Virus record (IMG/VR): IMGVR_UViG_3300037349_000198
Location: 1-20,073 of that record
Length of the DNA stretch: 20,073 bases
From: a virus
Direction: 5' to 3' (one strand)
A model generated the notes under the pieces. It saw nothing but the letters and a program-made list of their open reading frames with translations, was not told the origin of the DNA and did no database searches. Every line of letters starts with the position of its first letter. The stretch's first letter is position 1. Positions 13,731 to 20,073 of the stretch are shown piece by piece. The translations under genes were made by a program, and so were the position numbers.

Positions 13731-15935
13731 ATGGCACCACGAATAGAATTAGAAGATCAAACCCCTACTGAGAATACGCAAGTTCATGGCGCTGATATTC
13801 AGTTTCAACAATTTGGTGCGCAGTACAAAGCTGCCGCTCAAGCTGGAGAAGGAATAGAGGGCCTTGGTCTTCAGCTCATGAATAAAAGAAAAGAAGCAAA
13901 CGATGCAAACTATGCGTTTAATTCTTCTTTTAAATACGCGCAAGACTACCAAAAAGAATCTGAAAATTTTCAGCAAAATTCTCCTCTAGGAATGGATGGC
14001 TATGCAGCCAACATGAGTAAATTCTCTACTGATTATTATGATCAGGTTATGAAGAATGCTCCGAGTGATGATGCTAGACGGATTTTTGATCAGTACGGCA
14101 GGCGTACCATGATGGATAACGCCATAGGCGCTGACAAGTTTGAATTCGTAGAGAAAGCAAAAAAGCAGCAAGCTGATATTTCTACCAATGGTGACGAGCT
14201 TTCCAAATCTTTAATGGATCACCCTGACTATAATACTTTCGCAGATCGCCTAAATATCTTAAAGGGGCAAATTAACGCTGGCGTAGGGACTGCTTACGAA
14301 AGCCAAGAGCAAGCAAACGCCGATACTAAAAAAGCTTCTAATCAAGCAGCCGTGGGCCTTATGGAAGGATTAATTTCTCAAGGTAGATACGGCGAAGGTT
14401 TAATGGTTTTAAAAGATGGTCAGCCTGTAGGCGATGCCATAGACCCCAAAGAAAAAGCCCATTACCTAGAGCACCTAAAGGGCTTAGTAAAAACAGACCA
14501 GGATACAAGGGTCTCAACGGCTATGAGCCAACTTGATGATGTCACTTATCAAGCGACCCATGGAAAGCGTGTAGACGCTGGATACGCAGCTCAAGCCGCC
14601 CAAACAATTCAAAATTCAAGAATGGACCCAGATAAAAAAGCAAGGGCCCTTGATGATCTTCACACAGCCCTAACCGTTGGTAACGACACTTCGCGCTTAG
14701 GTACCCTCCCAATGAGTGAGTGGTCAAAACTTCCCTCAGCAAATCCACAAAATTCAGATTGGAATTCTGCTAAGCGTGGAAAAATTCAAGACTCATTTAA
14801 TGCTGTAGCTGAGAGCTTTGCTAAAGATCGTGAGAATGATCCTGTGCAAAGTGTCTTAGATAATTTTCCAGTGTTGGGGAATAAAGCCCAGCAAGCCCAA
14901 GGCGGCGATCCTGGAGTAATGCAAGATTATTTAGATCAAGTAGTGTCTAAACAAAAATACTTGCAAGTCCAAAATCCAAAAGTTTTATCAAACCAGCAAG
15001 CCCAGCAAATGGGGGATATGATTAATAAAGCCCCTAATCCTGAGGCCGCAGCGGCAGCTATCACTGGAATGCAGCAATCCTTTGGAAAATATTTTTCACA
15101 AGCCTTCAATGAACTAGCTGAGAAATCCTCTAAAGGTGGAGCAGGAGTTAATCCAAATTTAGCATTGGCAGCCTATATGCCCGATCAAGGATCAAGGCAG
15201 CGTGTAATTGAAAACGTCTTGAATGCTAAGAATATTACAGATCTTTATGAAGCAAGAACCACTGGAACAGACGTTAGCTTTCTTGAAGATGCTGTGAAGG
15301 GAAAAACAAAAACTATCACAGATATTTTAGACGCGGCAACGCCAGACGGCTCTAATGCTGCTCTTGGGAAATCTATTTCAAATCAAATAAATATAGAGGC
15401 TCAAAAGCTTTTAATTGATCCGGCGAATTCACAGCTAAGGCCAAGAGATGCCGCTGATCAAGCTTATAAAAATATTGTGGATCAAAATTTCTACACTCCC
15501 AAGGGGGGTGCCTCCACAGTACTCGTTCCAAAAACTTACACCACGGTGGATGGTCAAGGGAACCAAGCAAATTTACCAAATAATCCTGATTTAATAAAAG
15601 CTGCTCTTACCCACTACTCAACCCCTGAGGGGATAGCATCTTTAAATCCTAAGCTTGATGACAACATAGTAAAATCTTTTTATGGCGATAAGAGTGCGGC
15701 AAAAGAATACACCGTTAATGTTTTAAAGGATCACGCACGCTGGGTGAATACTCCTGATAATTCTGGCATTAGACTTGTGGCCCCTAACGGGGACCATATG
15801 GAGCCCATCCTAGATTCTAAGGGCAATAAAATTGATATGAAGTTTCAAGATATTTCAACAAGGCCCGATCCAAATGTACAGGGAGTGAATAAGCAACTCA
15901 AAGCTGGCTACATGGGAACGCCGAATGGATACTAG
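13731..15935 (+). CDS. Large internal virion (ejection) protein, gp15 position
   Basis: The 734-residue protein is close in length to T7 gp15 (747). It is almost wholly helical in character, rich in Gln, Ala, Lys and Asp, with no membrane segment, signal peptide or catalytic motif I can see. The N-terminal third has the pattern of phage ejection proteins (ARRIFDQYGRR near 120, then a FADRLNILKGQINAG helix and GLISQGRYGEGLMVLKDGQPV near 214-234, a repeat-like helical pair). In T7, gp15 forms the periplasmic part of the DNA tunnel. The start has AGAGGG (13722-13727) 3-4 nt upstream and a 9 nt gap from the previous gene. Its end overlaps the next gene by 11 nt. Homology to gp15 is inferred from order and size, not from a motif. 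Confidence 0.75.
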   Translation: MAPRIELEDQTPTENTQVHGADIQFQQFGAQYKAAAQAGEGIEGLGLQLMNKRKEANDANYAFNSSFKYAQDYQKESENFQQNSPLGMDGYAANMSKFSTDYYDQVMKNAPSDDARRIFDQYGRRTMMDNAIGADKFEFVEKAKKQQADISTNGDELSKSLMDHPDYNTFADRLNILKGQINAGVGTAYESQEQANADTKKASNQAAVGLMEGLISQGRYGEGLMVLKDGQPVGDAIDPKEKAHYLEHLKGLVKTDQDTRVSTAMSQLDDVTYQATHGKRVDAGYAAQAAQTIQNSRMDPDKKARALDDLHTALTVGNDTSRLGTLPMSEWSKLPSANPQNSDWNSAKRGKIQDSFNAVAESFAKDRENDPVQSVLDNFPVLGNKAQQAQGGDPGVMQDYLDQVVSKQKYLQVQNPKVLSNQQAQQMGDMINKAPNPEAAAAAITGMQQSFGKYFSQAFNELAEKSSKGGAGVNPNLALAAYMPDQGSRQRVIENVLNAKNITDLYEARTTGTDVSFLEDAVKGKTKTITDILDAATPDGSNAALGKSISNQINIEAQKLLIDPANSQLRPRDAADQAYKNIVDQNFYTPKGGASTVLVPKTYTTVDGQGNQANLPNNPDLIKAALTHYSTPEGIASLNPKLDDNIVKSFYGDKSAAKEYTVNVLKDHARWVNTPDNSGIRLVAPNGDHMEPILDSKGNKIDMKFQDISTRPDPNVQGVNKQLKAGYMGTPNGY

Positions 15936-17679
15936 TGCAGACGCAGGGTCAATCTCACAGAATACTGACATAGTTGGGAGTAGCGACGGCTACTCTAAAA
16001 TGATGAATACCCTAAAACCTAATTCTTCAGCCTTTGATGAAATGAAGGCTACAGCCGACGATACAGTCTCATCGATGATGACGGGATCTTTAGCCCGCAT
16101 GTATATGATGAACCAGGCCCAAAAAAATGCGGAAGATCTTGGCTCCCAAAAATCAAGTGTTGAAGATCTCAATCGCCAGTATCCAGGGTTACCCAATCCC
16201 TTCAAAGAACCCACTGATCCTTTTACAGCGGGTGAAATAGCACGCCGTCAAGCTGAGAAAAAAGAATTAGAAGATACAATTTCAAACGGTCCCCAAGGAC
16301 CCCTCTACGCTGCGGGAAGATTTGGTGCGGGCCTCCTTGCCCATGCAGGTGATCCCCTGGAGTTAGGGGCTGCAATGGCTACAGGTTTCGCTAGTGAGGC
16401 TGCCTTAGGGGCCACTGCCCTTGGTGCAAAGTTAGGAACGGGCGCAGTTCAACGCCTAGCTACGGGAGCAATTGAGGGCGCTGGAGCCACGGCTGCTATG
16501 GAGCCAGCAAACTGGATCGCTAATAAACAAGACAACACACCGAATTCTCTAAGTGGATCAGCGTTTAATATTTTACTTGGTGGATTAACTTACGGAGCGA
16601 TCAAAGCAGGTGCTCCCATTATAGCATCATCACTTTCAAGAGGTGAGGGAAATCTAGTTGAAACTCTTAATCAACCTCAAGCTGATCAAGTGCATAACTA
16701 TACGACCTCACTTCTTTCACAGGACAAAAATCCAGACCCAGGTCCATTGCTAAATGATTTCGCAAGAGAAAAAGCAGGAGAAGGACCAAAGGCTGATGAA
16801 CCACCCTACGTATTTAAAAAGCAACTCGACATGGAAAAGATTGGCGAGGTGTGGTTTTATGTGCCTAAAGAATCAGTGGAAGCGTCTTTTAAAGACGGCG
16901 CAAGGCCCAAGCTTGGTGGAGATTTTGGCAGTGGTCTCTACGCTACTGATAACCCTAGCGTTGCCAACGGAGTTAGTGCGGCTAAAACTCTAGACACCCC
17001 GGGATCAGTTCATGGGGTATCCTTAGGGGATACCAATTTAATTAAAATGGATGAAGTGCCGACAGGTAAAGCATTCGATGCCCATAGTGATTTTCTCCAG
17101 AGTTTTAAAGATGTGAGTCCAGAGAATTTAACTCCAAGGGATGTCATCGAGAGTTTAAAAACTGGGATTGATAAAGGGGAAATTAAACCTGAAGTTTTGG
17201 AGAACTACTATAATAAACTCCAAAGTGCAGGCACCGATGGCCTCCACTACGAGGTATCTCAGACAGGTGGGGTTTCTCATGAGCCCTACAACGCAGCATA
17301 TATCTTTGACCATGACTCAGATAAAATTATCCAGTCTGGCGTTATTGATTCTAATCCTGATAGAGTTCGTGAGCCCTCGCCGCAAGAAGTAAGTGATCTT
17401 GGAAAAAAATCTTTAAGCCACGAATCAGATCTCTGGCATGATCCAAAAGCTGAAGAAGAATTTCAGAAGCATCTAAATGAAGGAATTCCCACAGTAGATC
17501 AAACAACTTTTGAGGATAGATACAAAGAAGCCCGCCAAGAATTAGAGCACCAACTAAAGCAAGAACCTGATGCCGCTGCTCAAGCAAAATTAGACCACAT
17601 CGATGAGGTCTCAAAGCGCGGCGCTCAAATGGAAAAATTGGCTAAGGCTACAATGGCGTGCTTTGGGAGAAGTGGATAA
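15925..17679 (+). CDS. Ejection protein with candidate ADP-ribosyltransferase-like domain
   Basis: The 584-residue protein has three parts. Residues 1-125 are helical and charged. Residues 131-235 are Gly/Ala-rich amphipathic helices (GRFGAGLLAHAGDPLELGAA, later GAIEGAGATAAMEP), a pattern common in large phage internal and polyvalent proteins. Residues about 305-475 look like an ADP-ribosyltransferase fold of the polyvalent-protein type: VWFYVPKESVEASFKDGARP, FGSGLYATDN (Tyr339), VHGVSLGDTNLIKMDE, then TDGLHYE (Glu443) and YNAAYIFDHDSDKI. The position usually held by the catalytic His reads Phe/Tyr, so activity is uncertain. A coiled C-terminus follows. No lytic transglycosylase motif is seen. 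The start overlaps the previous gene by 11 nt; the stop shares a base with the next ATG. Confidence 0.75.
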   Translation: MDTSADAGSISQNTDIVGSSDGYSKMMNTLKPNSSAFDEMKATADDTVSSMMTGSLARMYMMNQAQKNAEDLGSQKSSVEDLNRQYPGLPNPFKEPTDPFTAGEIARRQAEKKELEDTISNGPQGPLYAAGRFGAGLLAHAGDPLELGAAMATGFASEAALGATALGAKLGTGAVQRLATGAIEGAGATAAMEPANWIANKQDNTPNSLSGSAFNILLGGLTYGAIKAGAPIIASSLSRGEGNLVETLNQPQADQVHNYTTSLLSQDKNPDPGPLLNDFAREKAGEGPKADEPPYVFKKQLDMEKIGEVWFYVPKESVEASFKDGARPKLGGDFGSGLYATDNPSVANGVSAAKTLDTPGSVHGVSLGDTNLIKMDEVPTGKAFDAHSDFLQSFKDVSPENLTPRDVIESLKTGIDKGEIKPEVLENYYNKLQSAGTDGLHYEVSQTGGVSHEPYNAAYIFDHDSDKIIQSGVIDSNPDRVREPSPQEVSDLGKKSLSHESDLWHDPKAEEEFQKHLNEGIPTVDQTTFEDRYKEARQELEHQLKQEPDAAAQAKLDHIDEVSKRGAQMEKLAKATMACFGRSG

Positions 17680-20073
17680 TGGCAAATAATTGCTTTGAGG
17701 CTTTAAGAAAAGAATTGCCTGAAGAAATCACTGATAAAGATATTAAAGACTTCTTAAAAAATGCAGAAGATCTAAAAAACTCTGCGCCCAATTTTAGAAC
17801 ATTCAGGCAAATGATGATCGATAAAGTAAATCAAGAGCGCCAAAACCTTGCGATCTATAAGCAAAGAGTCATAGCTGATCAAGGAAAAATTCGCGAATCC
17901 ATGGCTCGAATGACAAATCCTAAAAATTATAATGGCGATGCTTTGAAAGCTTTAGAAACAGAGGCCGATGGATCAAACAGTGCGTACTCTGAAAAAGCAA
18001 ATCGATCTATGCTCTCTGAAGCTGAAGCAAATCGCCAGCAACTTGGTGTACCCTTTTTAAACGCACTAGAGAAAATTCCTGGGGCGAACGAAAAATTAGC
18101 GTCAAAGGAGATTGATTTAGATGTTAGAAAAGAATTGTACGAATTACGAGAGGGCGGAAGCCCAGGTTCTACAAAAAATCCTACAGCTATGGAGACAGCG
18201 AAAGTCTTCAAGGCCCTTCACGATAGAATTAGATCTCTCTCTGATGCCGCAGGGTACCCAATGGGTAACATCGACGGATATATGGGACCTCAGAGTCACG
18301 ATCCTGCTAGAATAGCCCCCGATGGAATAGGTACTGTAAAAGCTAATGAGACGAAAGCTCAGTGGATAAAAAAAGCAGATCAAACTTTTGACATAAAAGG
18401 TGGCGAGACTCTCTCTAAAGAAGAGAAAATTTCGATTTTAAGTAAGATCCACGATGACATCGTAAACGGTCGCTATGGAAAAGAGGGCCTTGCTCCAGGA
18501 ACAGGTGATGATTTCGTTTCAGGTTATGACCGTGGCATGGGGATGAAGCTTTCGGGCTCAAGAACTTTAGTGCCAAAATCTCCAGAACTTCTCTCAAGCT
18601 ATTTAGAAAAATACGGCAAAGGTGGTTTACTTGACTCTGCTCTTGATCAAATTGATAACGAGTCTCGCCGCATTGCTAGGAACTCCCAATATGGCTCAAC
18701 TCCGGGTGATACCTTTAAGGGGCTTATCACACGAATGCAAAAAGAGTTTCCAGAGCAAGCCGACAAATTAGAATCAGCAAGACCACAGCTCATGGATCGC
18801 TTTAATACTGCCGCAGGAATGGCAGAAAGACCTGGGGATAATAATTTAACAAAAGCCACCAATGCCGCAATGGCAGTGCAAACCATATCGAAGCTTTGGA
18901 AAGTCACCGTTAAAAAATTAAACGAGTGGCCCAATGCCATAAGCTTAGTTTCCACCTCTCAAGGCCGTGGGTATCTTGAAACTGCGGCAGAAATTACCAA
19001 ACAATTTTTTACAATAGATAGGGGGGATATGAGTAAACTCATGCTCTCCTACGAGCCTAAAAAAATGTCTCTCATTGAAGAAATAAAACACGTCTTTCAA
19101 GGGGATGCGTCTCGTGAAAATTTAGTTGATCCCGTAACAGGCCAAGAATATCCCCAGCCTGGGATGCTTACGCGTGCCACAGCCCTCACGCAGAGATTAA
19201 ACGGCATGAGAGCTGCGACCCAAAAAAACTTTAATACAACGGCTAAAACCGCAGCCCATTTTTGGGGCCTGGATGCTGGTACTACGTTTGAAAAATTAAA
19301 TCCATCTCAGCAAGGAAATCTCACACGCTATTCAATCGATAAAGCAACGTGGGATGTCATCAGACAAGGCGTGGGAGAGTTTCCTGGGTCAAAGCTTAAA
19401 GCTATTTTAACTGAGAACATCACAAAAACTGATCCTAAAATAATTCAAGGTATCATCGATCAAAATAAGCTTGATACCACTCCTGAAAAATTCATGCTCC
19501 AAGCGCAGAATAAATATATCAACATGCTCCAATATCAAGCCCACACTGCGGTCTACCATTCAAACGTTGCCACACAAGTGGCATTGAAAAATTTCCCAGG
19601 ATCAGTGACAAGCCCTAATTCTGCGGGTGGAAATCTAATGAAGCTTGCGACCCAATATAAATCGGTCATGTTTCAAATGGGCCACGCCGAAGCCACTATT
19701 TTAAAATCAAACCCCAACCTCACAGCTAACCCAAGTATTTGGCAAGCCATTAAGGGTGGAGCTACCGATGGCCATCTAATGACAAAAGTTATCCCCACAG
19801 CCCTGGCGAGCGCAGGTCTTTATGCCGCAGGCAAAGCGGGAATGAATAAACTCGAAGGAAAAGATGCGCCTAATTTTCACTCAATGGAATTTGCGAAAGA
19901 ATCTCTAGCTAACTCCGGAGCCATCGGAATCATGTCAGATCCGGTTGCAGGCTACGCTGCAAAAAATGGTGAGAATGAAGTTAAGTGGGCTCTTGGCCCC
20001 ACACTTGGCGAAGGGTACACCCTAGGAGACGCTGCTCTTAAATCACTCCAAGGTAGAGGAACGGCTAGATCTT
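17679..20073 (+). CDS. Large internal virion protein, gp16-like (partial, runs off right edge)
   Basis: An open frame of at least 798 codons starts at the ATG of a TAATG junction and has no stop before the window end. The first 90 residues are helical and charged. Around 200-230 comes GYMGPQSHDPARI (His207) followed by a Trp (QWI, Trp229), a pattern I know from very large podovirus internal proteins. The last visible part, with MKLATQYKSVMFQMG, then SGAIGIMSDPV and ALGPTLGEG, resembles the C-terminal region of such proteins. It is likely the last and largest ejected protein, forming the inner-membrane part of the channel in T7-like systems. No transglycosylase or nuclease motif is visible in this part. 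How much is missing is unknown. Confidence 0.85.
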   Translation, partial: MANNCFEALRKELPEEITDKDIKDFLKNAEDLKNSAPNFRTFRQMMIDKVNQERQNLAIYKQRVIADQGKIRESMARMTNPKNYNGDALKALETEADGSNSAYSEKANRSMLSEAEANRQQLGVPFLNALEKIPGANEKLASKEIDLDVRKELYELREGGSPGSTKNPTAMETAKVFKALHDRIRSLSDAAGYPMGNIDGYMGPQSHDPARIAPDGIGTVKANETKAQWIKKADQTFDIKGGETLSKEEKISILSKIHDDIVNGRYGKEGLAPGTGDDFVSGYDRGMGMKLSGSRTLVPKSPELLSSYLEKYGKGGLLDSALDQIDNESRRIARNSQYGSTPGDTFKGLITRMQKEFPEQADKLESARPQLMDRFNTAAGMAERPGDNNLTKATNAAMAVQTISKLWKVTVKKLNEWPNAISLVSTSQGRGYLETAAEITKQFFTIDRGDMSKLMLSYEPKKMSLIEEIKHVFQGDASRENLVDPVTGQEYPQPGMLTRATALTQRLNGMRAATQKNFNTTAKTAAHFWGLDAGTTFEKLNPSQQGNLTRYSIDKATWDVIRQGVGEFPGSKLKAILTENITKTDPKIIQGIIDQNKLDTTPEKFMLQAQNKYINMLQYQAHTAVYHSNVATQVALKNFPGSVTSPNSAGGNLMKLATQYKSVMFQMGHAEATILKSNPNLTANPSIWQAIKGGATDGHLMTKVIPTALASAGLYAAGKAGMNKLEGKDAPNFHSMEFAKESLANSGAIGIMSDPVAGYAAKNGENEVKWALGPTLGEGYTLGDAALKSLQGRGTARS

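Noticed and set aside
17927-18211. Minus-strand ORF of 94 codons and other antisense frames between 17.9 and 19.0 kb
   Set aside because: They lie opposite one long uninterrupted + strand frame that runs from 17679 to the window end and has phage internal-protein character.

Overview
The window is the late, virion-building half of a tailed double-stranded DNA bacteriophage (or prophage) with a short-tailed, podovirus plan. Every convincing gene lies on the + strand. The genes are tightly packed, with 1, 4, 8 or 11 nt overlaps, and follow the classic order: small terminase, large terminase, portal, scaffold, major capsid protein, capsid decoration protein, tail tubular proteins A and B, then internal/ejection proteins. 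The tail and ejection half follows T7 genes 11-16. The head half (a small Bbp19-type protein beside portal and scaffold, and the capsid protein type) looks more like the BPP-1/Bbp group. Base composition is moderately AT-rich. The host cannot be fixed from the sequence. A Sec signal peptide suggests a bacterium where export matters, and the style of that exported protein reminds me of Bdellovibrio-type genomes, but this is only an impression.

Layout. Positions 1-438 are gene-free and AT-rich in the middle. They hold clustered TGAGTCA-like heptamers, an imperfect 20 bp inverted repeat and a consensus DnaA box, so this is a candidate origin or control region. Two small doubtful ORFs follow (439-657; 690-824, one predicted membrane helix). 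Positions 904-1422 form a stand-alone gene for an exported protein with a phage-decoration-like domain, closed by a strong terminator at 1516-1545. Packaging and head genes run from 1584 to 7497: terS, two small genes, terL, an unrecognised gene, portal, Bbp19-like and scaffold. A 174 nt structured leader precedes the major capsid gene (7672-8613). A terminator, the decoration gene (8690-9193) and a second terminator come next.

The tail genes are 9246-9875 (tube A/adaptor) and 9882-12731 (tube B/nozzle, with an apparent inserted domain). The internal virion genes are 12724-13167 (GNAT-fold, gp13-like), 13167-13721 (gp14-like), 13731-15935 (gp15-sized), 15925-17679 (ejection protein with a candidate ADP-ribosyltransferase-like domain) and 17679 to the right edge (large gp16-like protein, cut by the window end).

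How they work together: TerS and TerL load DNA through the portal into a scaffolded capsid shell, the decoration protein stabilises the shell, the tubular proteins seal the portal and form the tail nozzle, and the internal proteins are probably ejected at infection to make a DNA conduit across the envelope. Most notable are the exported relative of the decoration protein, the ADP-ribosyltransferase-like region in the ejection cassette, and the phased heptamer clusters at the left end. No integrase, repressor, polymerase, lysis enzyme, tRNA or CRISPR array is visible here.
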